Of a stretch of DNA of 64,000 bases, positions 42,049-50,687 are shown one piece after another (the first letter of the stretch is position 1; every line of letters starts with the position of its first letter). The notes beneath the pieces are model-generated. The model was not told where the DNA came from. It did no database searches and saw only the letters and a program-made list of their open reading frames with translations. A program made the translations under genes and the position numbers. The stretch is from NCBI GenBank assembly GCA_017302835.1, contig JAFLCC010000003.1, positions 1 to 64,000 of the forward strand. Reading direction: 5' to 3'. Origin of the DNA: Deltaproteobacteria bacterium. GTDB taxonomy: Bacteria > Bdellovibrionota > Bdellovibrionia > Bdellovibrionales > Bdellovibrionaceae.

Positions 42049-43179
42049 CTATCGAATGATTTCTGCCTGTTCCAGGTAGGGTTGAAATTTTTTAAAAATA
42101 GCTTCTTCGGCAAGGGTAAAGAGAGTAATTGCCGTGCCACTCTTTCCAGCGCGAGCCGTTCTTCCAATTCGATGTAAAAAATCATCGGCCTCATGGGGAA
42201 GATCAAAGTTGACGATTAATTTAATATTGGGAATATCCAACCCCCGTGCTAGTAGGTCTGTGGTGACCAGAACTCGAAATTTTTCACTTCGAAAATCTCT
42301 TAAAACTCTTTCTCTGTGTCCTGTAGAAAGGGCACCGTGAATCACCTCTGTGGTGATTCCATTAGAGACGATATGATGGTGTACGCTTTCACTGTTTGCT
42401 TGATTATTTACAAAAACAATACATTGTCCTTTTCTTAATTTAAGAGCCTCAAGAAGGCGATCTTTTTTAGAATTAAAGTGAGTGAAGATCACGATTTGTT
42501 TAAGGGTAGAAACAGGTTTATGAGTGCCTTCAGCTTGAATTAAGAAAGTATTTTCTCGTAAAAAACTTTTCGCAAACTTTTCTGCTTTTGGTGAAAAACT
42601 GGCTCCAAACATGAGGGTTTGAAAATGACCTCTCATTGTGGATCGAATTGATTTTAGTTGAGGTTCAAAACCCACGTCGAGCATTCGATCAGCTTCATCA
42701 ATAACTAAGATGCTCATTTTTTGTAATAACAATTTGTTATTGGATAAATGTTCAAGAAGTCTTCCTGGAGTGGCGACAATAACACGAGGCAGTTTGTTCA
42801 ATTGACTTACCTGCTTTTTGTCTACCTTTCCAGAAACAACCAGACAGGTTGAAAAGTTTAAGTCAGAGCAAAGATCATTAATTACTTGATAAATTTGATC
42901 TGCTGTTTCACGACTCGGGGTCAGTATCAAGGCTCTCGTACTAGGATCCTGAAGCAGCTTAGCCATGATGGTCAAACCATAAACTAAGGTTTTTCCGCTG
43001 CCCGTTGGCGCAATTCCTATAAGATCCGGTGTGTCTTCAGCAAGGGTTAAAGGAAGGGCTTGTTCTTGAATCGGAGTAGGTTTGTTAATTTGAATCCTTT
43101 GTAAGGTGGATAGTACAGGGGCAGGCAATGGCATTTCAGAAAAAGAATCTTTTTTAATTTCAGATTTCAACCAAGTCAT
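42049..43179 (-). CDS. DEAD-box RNA helicase
   Basis: A 376-residue minimal DEAD-box helicase core. The Q motif is RIQINKPTPIQEQALP, motif I APTGSGKT, motif Ia TPSRE, Ib TPGR, motif II VIDEADRML, motif III GASFS (usually SAT), motif IV ILxF-like CIVFVNNQ, motif V TTDLLARGLD and motif VI HRIGRTARAG. It lacks the C-terminal RNA-binding extension of DeaD or RhlE, so it resembles short RhlB/SrmB-like enzymes. The GAS in motif III is a mild departure that may weaken coupling of ATP use to unwinding. Confidence 0.93.
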   Translation of the reverse strand: MTWLKSEIKKDSFSEMPLPAPVLSTLQRIQINKPTPIQEQALPLTLAEDTPDLIGIAPTGSGKTLVYGLTIMAKLLQDPSTRALILTPSRETADQIYQVINDLCSDLNFSTCLVVSGKVDKKQVSQLNKLPRVIVATPGRLLEHLSNNKLLLQKMSILVIDEADRMLDVGFEPQLKSIRSTMRGHFQTLMFGASFSPKAEKFAKSFLRENTFLIQAEGTHKPVSTLKQIVIFTHFNSKKDRLLEALKLRKGQCIVFVNNQANSESVHHHIVSNGITTEVIHGALSTGHRERVLRDFRSEKFRVLVTTDLLARGLDIPNIKLIVNFDLPHEADDFLHRIGRTARAGKSGTAITLFTLAEEAIFKKFQPYLEQAEIIR

Positions 43180-43219
43180 GGGTGTATCCTTTGTGAATGA
43201 TTAGGGTATAAAAAATACT

Positions 43220-44638
43220 CTAGGTTTTTTTAATTTTCTCTTCGAATTGAGTTAAGATTTCAGGATGTGTTCTGATTTTTAGGGTAACACCTTTTTCATC
43301 ATAGGATTCAGAAAGAACTCTTGTCTTGGCCCTTACTTCGCCAACAATTCCTTTGGCAAGGTAGGGTACGAAAAGATCAACGTCGGTCATATCATTTTCA
43401 AAATAGCTAAGAATTTTATTTCTAAGACTTGTTATATCCTCTTTATTTCGAGTAGAAATAAAAATAGAATTGGGAAATTCTTTTTTCAACGCCATTTTGA
43501 TTTCATCATTTAATCGATCGCTTTTGTTTAAGATCATCAGAGAAGGAATCTCTGTGGCTCCAACCTCAGCCAGAACCTTTTGCGTTACCTCTAATTGCGA
43601 GCGAAAAGACTCGTCTGAGGCATCAACAACATAAAGCAAAAGGGAAGCATGCAGAGCTTCATCGAGTGTGGACTTAAAAGAGGCGACAAGATCATGGGGT
43701 AGCTTTTTTATAAATCCAACAGTATCAGAAATTAGAATTTTAGGGCGGCTTTCTGGATACATTGGACGAATCGTCGTGTCCAAGGTTGCAAATAATTTAT
43801 CAGCGATTAAAATATCACTCCCAGTAAGAGCACGCATGAGTGAAGACTTCCCTGCGTTTGTGTATCCAACCAGCGCCACGCTGATTTCCTGTCCTCTGCG
43901 GGCTCTTCGGACTTCATGTTCATTTCCTAAAGCCGCAAGATCTGTTTTCAACTCCTTGATGCGATCGCGAATTTTTCTTTTATCCAGCTCCAAACTCGTT
44001 TCACCAGAGCCTTTACCACCAATGCCTCCACCTTGACGATCACCGCCTTTATTAGTTTCTCGCAATCGAGGAGCTACATAAGTCAGTCGCGCAATTTCGA
44101 CTTGAAGTCTAGCTGCTTTCGTCTTTGCATGGCGGCTAAATATTTCTATAATGACTCCCGTTCGGTCAAGAACGGGGACACCACTGGCACTTTCAAGATT
44201 TCTAAGCTGTGAAGGTGAAAGATCACTATCAACAATAACGATATCGGCAGAACCTGACTCCATCAGGTTGTCTGAAAAATCTGAGTTTTCTGAGTTATCT
44301 GAGCTTACTGAATCTTCCAGACTAGCGGGCTCTTCTGAGTTTTTTTCGAGAGCCCACTTCAAGGCAGCCTTCGATTTTTTATGCTCCACCAAAGAAGCAA
44401 TCTTTCCACTTCCACCCGTCCAGCGAGCTAATTCCAGTAATTTACCATCCCCAAGTACGTTAGGTGATTTATCGGAACTACGTCGTTGTACCACTTTTCC
44501 AATAACCTCATAACCTAAAGTATTTACCAATCGAGTTAGCTCTTGCAAAGAACTTTCAAACTCTCCTTGAGTCAGCTTTGGAAGTTGAATACCTACAAGA
44601 ACGGCTTTTTGAGTTAAGGAATCATTCGATGCTAGCAT
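43220..44638 (-). CDS. hflX: GTPase HflX
   Basis: A 472-residue ribosome-associated GTPase that splits stalled ribosomes. The N-terminal HflX domain (residues about 10-190) is followed by the GTPase: VALVGYTNAGKSSLMRALTG, LFATLDTTIRPM, DTVGFI and MILNKSDR. The usual glycine-rich RRGGKGSGE region is present as KGGDRQGGGIGGKGSG. An Asp/Glu/Ser-rich insert (about residues 100-128, SVSSDNSENSDFSDN) interrupts the N-terminal domain and is encoded by imperfect TCTGAGTT repeats. No hfq lies next to it. Confidence 0.95.
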   Translation of the reverse strand: MLASNDSLTQKAVLVGIQLPKLTQGEFESSLQELTRLVNTLGYEVIGKVVQRRSSDKSPNVLGDGKLLELARWTGGSGKIASLVEHKKSKAALKWALEKNSEEPASLEDSVSSDNSENSDFSDNLMESGSADIVIVDSDLSPSQLRNLESASGVPVLDRTGVIIEIFSRHAKTKAARLQVEIARLTYVAPRLRETNKGGDRQGGGIGGKGSGETSLELDKRKIRDRIKELKTDLAALGNEHEVRRARRGQEISVALVGYTNAGKSSLMRALTGSDILIADKLFATLDTTIRPMYPESRPKILISDTVGFIKKLPHDLVASFKSTLDEALHASLLLYVVDASDESFRSQLEVTQKVLAEVGATEIPSLMILNKSDRLNDEIKMALKKEFPNSIFISTRNKEDITSLRNKILSYFENDMTDVDLFVPYLAKGIVGEVRAKTRVLSESYDEKGVTLKIRTHPEILTQFEEKIKKT

Positions 44639-44725
44639 GGTTAGGAAGTGTACTCGGTTTTTTTCTATATAGCAATGAATCTGACTTGGTCTTAAGATTC
44701 TGGCTCCATGCTAATTCCAAGTAAG

Positions 44726-45940
44726 CTAAATAGCCCCTGTTGGAGTTGGAGTTTGGTGCTCGTTATAAATTTCTCGAAAATAGTTCACGTGATCATCAAC
44801 CATTTTCTCTAAAATAGGACTTAATTCATCAAAGTTATTGTTGAACTCCTCGGCATACTTTTCTTTTTGTTTAGCATGAAACTTTCCCAGCCAATAAAAC
44901 ATGTGTTTTGCATAATCTAAATGATTTTGAACTTCATCTAGGGTTGCAGGTAAAGCTCCGCCATCAAAGTTTGGTTTTACCTTCTCTCTAACGATATAAA
45001 ATCCTGTCTGGGTATTTAAGACTTTAATTATATTACCTTTGGTTTCCTTGGGTCTAAAGTTCGTTAAGACCTCTTTAATTCTTTTATCAGGTGTGCTTTG
45101 AGCTAAATTTAAAGCACTTGCTGCAGGATCTACTTGAGCTTTGAACTCAATAATTTTATAATTGTCAGAATCATTTTCTTTAATCAGATAGGAAAATCGT
45201 GGGACTCCCATGCTACCTCCATTTTCCTTAATTCGTACTCCAAAATGAATAATGGTACCCATTTCTTTCAGTTCATTTTCAAAGAGGTTTTGATTTTTAT
45301 TGTATATTTCTTGGACTTCAGAGCTCGTGTCTTTTAAATCAGATAAACTTAATCTTGTCTTAAAATATTCTTTATCTTCTGCGAGTTTTTTATAATTAAA
45401 GGATCTGGGGGGTGTTTTATTTAAAATTTCCTCCAAGGATTGAACCTTGGAGAGGTCTTTTCCTTTGAGTCCTAATTTATAGGAGAGGATAGCATCTTCA
45501 AAACTAAGACGGTTGGGCCAAACTTGATTGTAGGATAAAGTATGAAAAAGATCTGCTAAAAACATTCCAGTTCCACCATCATCGACATCAATAATACCAA
45601 TATCCGCTTTATCTGTTTTATCTGATTTATTTTTGAGTTTTACAATATCTACATTATCAGGTTTGGCGTCAGCCGCTATGATCCCAATATGGGAAACTAT
45701 TTTTGCAAAAGGGTTTGATTTTGCTGATACCATTTTTGCATTATCCCGAAACCAAGCTAAGGAGGCAGCTGGGTTAGACCTCATAAATACAAGAAAATCG
45801 CCAGGCACTTTTCTAATATAGCTTTCAGGTGTGTTTCTATTACTTTTAGCGTAGGAGTCAACGCAGTTATTTTGAGCGAAAGCAATAAAATGAAAACTCA
45901 GCAGTATAATAAAACTATTTAAAAAAAGATTTTTTATCAT
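44726..45940 (-). CDS. Secreted DUF2252-like protein, CVDSY N-terminus
   Basis: A 404-residue exported protein: signal peptide to about residue 22 (FIAFAQ), then NNCVDSYAKSNRN with the C-x-x-[SA]-Y motif shared with the proteins at 252 and 63163. The body resembles the kinase-like DUF2252 family: RKVPGDFLVFMRSNP, then IGIIDVDDGGTGMFLADLFHTL, RFSYLI and FKAQVDPAASALNLAQ. DUF2252 proteins have a kinase fold but usually lie in the cytoplasm, so an exported form is unusual. AAAGGAAG precedes the ATG. The similarity is a pattern judgement. Confidence 0.6.
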   Translation of the reverse strand: MIKNLFLNSFIILLSFHFIAFAQNNCVDSYAKSNRNTPESYIRKVPGDFLVFMRSNPAASLAWFRDNAKMVSAKSNPFAKIVSHIGIIAADAKPDNVDIVKLKNKSDKTDKADIGIIDVDDGGTGMFLADLFHTLSYNQVWPNRLSFEDAILSYKLGLKGKDLSKVQSLEEILNKTPPRSFNYKKLAEDKEYFKTRLSLSDLKDTSSEVQEIYNKNQNLFENELKEMGTIIHFGVRIKENGGSMGVPRFSYLIKENDSDNYKIIEFKAQVDPAASALNLAQSTPDKRIKEVLTNFRPKETKGNIIKVLNTQTGFYIVREKVKPNFDGGALPATLDEVQNHLDYAKHMFYWLGKFHAKQKEKYAEEFNNNFDELSPILEKMVDDHVNYFREIYNEHQTPTPTGAI

Positions 45941-46322
45941 AAACTTCCTTTAACTTCCTTTCAAGCAAAGAAATTTCGTTCAATGCCATTAAGAAATTCC
46001 AATCAATGCGATTGTTCATCTTAAGTTACATTTTTTACAAACTACCTGAGCCAATAGCCGAGAGAGCTTTATTCCCAAAATCTGATAAAGCAAGGCAAAG
46101 GCCAAAAAGAAAGCTCAATCAAGACAAGGAGGTCTGGGATCTAGAGAAATAACCATTCAGAATCTTTAATAAATTTCAAGTAGGTATTTTCTAGAGTTTT
46201 TAAGAAGTTACTATTTTGTATTCTTTGCTGGAAAATGGTCACACACGATGTCTGACTTTTGTACACAAATTTTAAAATGATCCCACAAATTCCTCTCACT
46301 AAAAAAGCATTCTCTAGAAGAT
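45941..46322. other. Intergenic region, nothing clear
   Basis: About 380 bases with no convincing gene, promoter or terminator. The only directly supported element is the ribosome-binding site of the minus gene at 45940 (AAAGGAAG). The remainder is AT-rich sequence downstream of the permease gene. Confidence 0.35.
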
Positions 46323-47588
46323 TTAGAGTCGAGTGGCGAGGCCGTCTTTGAGGGCCGAGCGGCTTGCTTTTATTGCCGGTATCATACCAACGAGCGTGCC
46401 GCTAAGAAGAATAACTGCTAAATAGAAAATTTCAATCTGAGTGAACATAGCTCCTGAAGTGTAAAATCCAAATTGAGTTTCTAACCATTCAGCCAAGACA
46501 AAAAAGCCTCCCGTTTGAATGAGAATGCCACCAAGAATGCCGCTTAAAGTGAGGAGAGTGCTTTCAAATACGAGCAGTAATGTGATATTGAGTGGGCCAG
46601 CACCAATAGATCGAAGTATCGACATTTCTCTGCGTCTTTCGTTAAGTCCGGCTAAAATAGTACTGATCATGGCAGCAAGGCCGACAATTAGTACCATAAA
46701 GGAAATAATTTTAAGGATGGTTTCAATATGACTTAACCCACGCCATAAATCGGCAAGCGTCGCACCTGGAATAATAGCCAAGAGAGGTTCAGATTCATAA
46801 TTGTTAATGGTCCTTTGCAGTTTCAAAGTTTCAATTCTTGAATTTGTTCGTAGAAAAAAGGAAGTGATGGGACCGATTTTTATGGATTCTTTGTTGACTT
46901 GATTTTGATGAATTACATTTTTTGCCGAGGGAGCTGCGCCGTTTTTCCAATCGATATGAATGGCTTCCATTCCATAAAGTGAAATGTAAATACTTTGATC
47001 CAGAGCTGTTCCCGTTGGTTTCAATATTCCACTGACGGTAAAAGGTTTATCGTCGTGCATTTGAATGCCGTCACCACGAGTCACTCCATGGGCAATGATA
47101 ACGTTATCGCCTAATTTATATTTTAATTTTTGCTGAGCCTCTGCTCCCACAACCACTTCCCAAATATCTAAGGCAGGGGTTCCCTCCGCTAACTCTACTT
47201 TTTGATTTCCTCGGTAATGATAGTGCTGGTAAAAATTTTCGTCGGTGGCAACCACTCGAAATCCCTTATGTCCATCACCTAAACTATAGGGAATAGTCCA
47301 AGCCACTTCGGGCATTGCTTTAATTTCTTGATAACTTTCCCAAGAGATGTTGTTAGAGGGGCTACCCATATTAAAAATAGTATAGAGAATCAAATTTAGA
47401 GGTCCAGTTCTTGCGCCAACTAGCAAATCGACCTGACTCACAGATTGGGTGAAGCCCTCTTCCGCAGCTCTTTTGGTTCTTTCAACGGCTAATAATAAGG
47501 CAACACTCAATGAAATAGAAAATACAGTGAGCAGAGTGGAGTTCAATCGATTTTTGAGTGACTTTAGAGCGAGGGTAATAAAAATCAT
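46323..47588 (-). CDS. ABC transporter permease, MacB/FtsX type
   Basis: A 421-residue permease. The first helix (about 5-30) is followed by a large periplasmic domain, and three C-terminal helices (about 290-420) form the FtsX domain: LIVGLAAMISTILAGLNERRREMSILRSIGAG and GTLVGMIPAIKASR. The NERRREM coupling motif contacts an ATPase. Its ATG overlaps the ATPase stop (ATGA). With the ATPase and the ZrgA-like protein it forms a three-gene operon resembling Vibrio ZrgABC, implicated in zinc uptake. Confidence 0.9.
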   Translation of the reverse strand: MIFITLALKSLKNRLNSTLLTVFSISLSVALLLAVERTKRAAEEGFTQSVSQVDLLVGARTGPLNLILYTIFNMGSPSNNISWESYQEIKAMPEVAWTIPYSLGDGHKGFRVVATDENFYQHYHYRGNQKVELAEGTPALDIWEVVVGAEAQQKLKYKLGDNVIIAHGVTRGDGIQMHDDKPFTVSGILKPTGTALDQSIYISLYGMEAIHIDWKNGAAPSAKNVIHQNQVNKESIKIGPITSFFLRTNSRIETLKLQRTINNYESEPLLAIIPGATLADLWRGLSHIETILKIISFMVLIVGLAAMISTILAGLNERRREMSILRSIGAGPLNITLLLVFESTLLTLSGILGGILIQTGGFFVLAEWLETQFGFYTSGAMFTQIEIFYLAVILLSGTLVGMIPAIKASRSALKDGLATRL

Positions 47589-48265
47589 TTGGGACCTGCT
47601 AAATTAATTTCGGGTAAACTCAAGGAACGATCAAATAAGCTTTTCAAAGTACGATCATGACTTACAAATAAAACTGAAATTTTGTATTTTTGACAAATTT
47701 CAAATAATAATTTAATGAATTTTTCACGATGATCAAAATCTAATGAAGAGGTTGGTTCGTCGGCTAAAATAATATCTGGTTGCCCAAGAATAGCTCTAGC
47801 TGCGGCAACTCTTTGTTGTTGGCCAACAGATAACTTAGTTACTTTCTTTTCAACAAGTTCTGAAATGCCGAGCTGTGAGCAAAGTTCTTTCGCTATGACA
47901 ATTTCCGATTCCTTGGGTACCTTGGATCTTTTTAAAGGACTTAAATAAAGAGGGAGAGTTATGTTTTCTAAAACACTGAGGTAAGGAATAAGATTAAAAC
48001 TTTGAAAAATGTAACCTATATGGTTAGCTCTAAAACGATCTCGAGCTGAGGGACTCAATTTAGTTATATCCTCATTAGAGATATTAACCAATCCAGAATC
48101 GGGAATTATCACGCCCGCCAAAGTTTCTAACAGAGTTGTTTTTCCACAACCACTGGGACCGTATAAAAAAACTTTTTCTCCTCGAAAAATGGAAAAAGAA
48201 GGTATGTCCAAAACTAATTGAAGGCTATCGGAATATTTAAATTTTACATTTTTAATTTCAATCAT
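47585..48265 (-). CDS. ABC transporter ATPase, LolD/MacB type
   Basis: A 226-residue ATPase. Walker A is GPSGCGKTTLLETLAG (about residues 36-51), the Q loop GYIFQSFNLIPYLSV, the signature LSVGQQQRVAAARA, Walker B ILADEPTSSLD and the switch VSHD. This group works with FtsX-type permeases in lipoprotein release, efflux or, as in this context, zinc-linked transport. The gene begins one base after the ZrgA-like gene and overlaps the permease gene. Confidence 0.93.
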   Translation of the reverse strand: MIEIKNVKFKYSDSLQLVLDIPSFSIFRGEKVFLYGPSGCGKTTLLETLAGVIIPDSGLVNISNEDITKLSPSARDRFRANHIGYIFQSFNLIPYLSVLENITLPLYLSPLKRSKVPKESEIVIAKELCSQLGISELVEKKVTKLSVGQQQRVAAARAILGQPDIILADEPTSSLDFDHREKFIKLLFEICQKYKISVLFVSHDRTLKSLFDRSLSLPEINLAGPK

Positions 48266-48266
48266 A

Positions 48267-48785
48267 TTACTTCAAATCAATGGTAATGACTTTTTGTTTT
48301 GCTTCAGCTGATTTTTGAATATCACCAGCTAATACAATGATATCCAAATCTCTAAGCCCTTTGAAGGATGTGAAATCAATTATTAATTTAGTTCCGATAA
48401 CAGTTTTCTTGCAACGTATTTTAAAATCAGCAACGAAATCAGAATGATTTTCATTATGATCGGGGCCTTGAGTGGTCATTCCTATTTTTTCTTTCGAAAA
48501 AGAACAGCCGGTGGAAGGATCAAAAATAATCATTTTTGAAATTTCGGCTTCAAATTTAGCGATCAGATCTTTTAATTTTTTCTGTTCAAACTCTGTTTTA
48601 GCTTTATGTTCGAAGCCTAAAAGACTATCGGATGCCGTTTTAAACTCAACCTCACCATCTAAGGAATCTAATGCAATGTTTAAGGAAGCCGCGCCATGGA
48701 CATGAGCATCTTGATGACGATGAGGGGCTTTATCAGAAATTGCAGATAAGGAAATAACAGTGATCAAAAAAAATAGTGATTTCAA
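48267..48785 (-). CDS. ZrgA-like zinc-associated periplasmic protein (DUF2796)
   Basis: A 172-residue exported protein that starts with TTG (48783-48785), supported by an AAGGAG about six bases upstream. After a signal peptide comes a His-rich segment, HRHQDAHVHGAASLNIALD, which aligns with the metal-binding N-terminus of DUF2796/ZrgA, followed by the family's LLGFEHKAKTE block and a second half containing NHSDF and KTVIG beta strands. Known ZrgA proteins bind zinc and are needed for growth at low zinc. The three-gene layout suggests a zinc acquisition system. I see no convincing Zur box. Confidence 0.8.
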   Translation of the reverse strand: MKSLFFLITVISLSAISDKAPHRHQDAHVHGAASLNIALDSLDGEVEFKTASDSLLGFEHKAKTEFEQKKLKDLIAKFEAEISKMIIFDPSTGCSFSKEKIGMTTQGPDHNENHSDFVADFKIRCKKTVIGTKLIIDFTSFKGLRDLDIIVLAGDIQKSAEAKQKVITIDLK

Positions 48786-49013
48786 TTTTTCTCCTTGCTC
48801 TAGTCCTTTAAACTCACGTTTTAAGGAATTTTTGATTGCTGTTGGAGTATATATCTAAATTTTAAAAAATCATTAATAAGTTTCTAAGCTGCCTTTTTTT
48901 TTACTCACAGGTTGGCAATTTTGGACTCCTGTTTCATAAATCAGGGACGTTGTCTCATTTTGAGAGCTCATTATAGCTCCTAGTCTATCTGAGGCATTCC
49001 TATCGGCATGTTC

Positions 49014-49041
49014 TTTGTACCGTCTTAAAGTGAGGTACAAA
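49014..49041 (+). promoter_or_regulatory. Hairpin masking a ribosome-binding site
   Basis: TTTGTACC (49014-49021) and GGTACAAA (49034-49041) form a perfect 8-bp stem around 12 bases. The 3' arm includes the GAGG of the likely ribosome-binding site and the A of the ATG at 49041. Folding would hide the start of the lytic transglycosylase and could make its translation conditional. Confidence 0.45.
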
Positions 49042-49733
49042 TGAAAAATTCACTGCTTTTTTTATTGTCGATAATCCCCTTATTTTTTCAGAATTTTTTA
49101 ATTTCCAATATGTTCGATAAAAAATTATTTATAGATGAAAAATCAAGAAAAAATCATGCGAAAGAAGTGTTAGGAAATAGCTATCACAAAAGCTCGGCTT
49201 CAAAGTTAGAAGGAGAAAAATTTTTTCATATTTATTTGTTTGATATCGTTCAGTCCAAACTTCCCATAAAGTATAAACAGAAGGCCAAAGAGATAACTAA
49301 AAGTATCATTCAAGAGTCCAAGAAATTCCAAATAGATCCTCTCTTTGTCGTTTCGCTTATTTTTGCTGAAAGCTCATTTAATCCTGAGGCCAGAGGGCTA
49401 GCTGGTGAGATTGGACTTATGCAATTAATGCCAACGACAGGGAAAGAAGTTGCTAAGAGAATAAACGTGTCATGGAAGGGATCTAAGACTTTAAAAGATC
49501 CTGTCAAAAATATTATCATTGGAACTGCTTATTTGGGACAACTAAGGGGTTACTTTGAAAACAGCCCCCCGCGCTATATCTCAGCCTATAATTCGGGACC
49601 AGGAAGAATAAAGAAAATCGAAAAAATTAAAGACTTGCCTCATTTCTATTCTACGAAGATTCTAAAACATTATGAAAATTTTTATAAAAAAATGGCTTCA
49701 AACAAAGTTCCAGATAGTTTAGCTTTTAATTAG
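49041..49733 (+). CDS. Lytic transglycosylase, SLT domain
   Basis: A 230-residue exported murein hydrolase. After an N-terminal hydrophobic segment and a linker, the SLT domain (about 90-215) shows the catalytic Glu in LIFAESSFNPEA, the GEIGLMQLMPTTG block, and AYNSGPGRIKK near the end. These enzymes cut the glycan strand to make 1,6-anhydromuropeptides. It is close in size to Bdellovibrio SLT family members involved in wall remodelling, though no specific role is shown. It converges on the ABC permease gene with an eight-base overlap. Confidence 0.9.
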   Translation: MKNSLLFLLSIIPLFFQNFLISNMFDKKLFIDEKSRKNHAKEVLGNSYHKSSASKLEGEKFFHIYLFDIVQSKLPIKYKQKAKEITKSIIQESKKFQIDPLFVVSLIFAESSFNPEARGLAGEIGLMQLMPTTGKEVAKRINVSWKGSKTLKDPVKNIIIGTAYLGQLRGYFENSPPRYISAYNSGPGRIKKIEKIKDLPHFYSTKILKHYENFYKKMASNKVPDSLAFN

Positions 49734-50685
49734 ATGAGCCTTCAAACAGAAGATTTTTTTCAAGTAATTTTTTGATCCCATATAATAGTGAAAAAATCAT
49801 GAACATAAACAAAGCAGGTAACCAGAATATCCAAGGGGCCACAAGAAATTGAGTTTGTGCTTGTTGAAAAATTTCACCCCAGCTCGCTGTGGGTGGCGCT
49901 ATTCCCATTCCAAGAAAATCTACAATTGATAAAAATGTAATAAAACTGATGATGGAAAAAGGTGCAGTTGTAGAGACTAAAGAGAGAGAATTAGGTAACA
50001 TATGTTTTAAAATAATTTGAAAATCACTCATACCAAGAAGACGAGCCGCGTGAATAAATTCCTGATTTTTGAGCTCAAGGATTTGAGTGCGCATGAGGTT
50101 GGCAACTTTCACCCAACCTAGCGAGGACAAATAAATTGCTAAGAGGTAGATGCTGGGTTCAAAAATACTAATCAAAACAAGAATTAAGAACAATTGAGGA
50201 ATACTTTCTATGATTTCAATAACACGCATGCCAAATAAATCAACATAGCCTCCGTAGAAACCCATGCAGACTCCAAAGCAAATGCCAATAAGGGAAGAAA
50301 CAAGCAGACAAATAATTCCATAAGTCATGGTATTACGATATCCGTAGATAACTCTGGCAAATAAGTCTCTTCCTCGATCGTCTGTTCCAAAAAAATGATG
50401 AAGGCTAGGAGGTGAAGGGAAGACATCAAGCGCCAAGTCTGTTTCATTTGGGTTCCATCTGATAAGGGGCCAAAGAGCAAAGGTATTTTTCTGGGGATCT
50501 AATTGTTTATAATTAATAATGATTTCATTTTTTATTCCTAAGTCTTCTGGAGAATAATGATAAAAAATTGGAAACAATACTTTGTTATTATAAATAAGAA
50601 AAAGAGGTTTGTCATTTATCCATAATTCTGCAAAAAAACTTAGTAGAGTTGTGAAAATAAAGAAACCTAAGCTCACTTTTGTCAT
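49726..50685 (-). CDS. Peptide ABC transporter permease, DppC/OppC type
   Basis: Start set at the ATG 50683-50685, seven bases after GGGGAG; the longer frame begins with an improbable TTG. The 319-residue permease has an N-terminal helix, a periplasmic loop with HHFFGTDDRGRDLFARVIYG (the OppC signature) and about five further helices. The EAA loop reads EFIHAARLLGMSDFQIILKHMLPN. It starts just after the end of the DppB-like gene. No DppD/DppF ATPases follow; the next gene is convergent. Confidence 0.9.
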   Translation of the reverse strand: MTKVSLGFFIFTTLLSFFAELWINDKPLFLIYNNKVLFPIFYHYSPEDLGIKNEIIINYKQLDPQKNTFALWPLIRWNPNETDLALDVFPSPPSLHHFFGTDDRGRDLFARVIYGYRNTMTYGIICLLVSSLIGICFGVCMGFYGGYVDLFGMRVIEIIESIPQLFLILVLISIFEPSIYLLAIYLSSLGWVKVANLMRTQILELKNQEFIHAARLLGMSDFQIILKHMLPNSLSLVSTTAPFSIISFITFLSIVDFLGMGIAPPTASWGEIFQQAQTQFLVAPWIFWLPALFMFMIFSLLYGIKKLLEKNLLFEGSSN

Positions 50686-50687
50686 TC

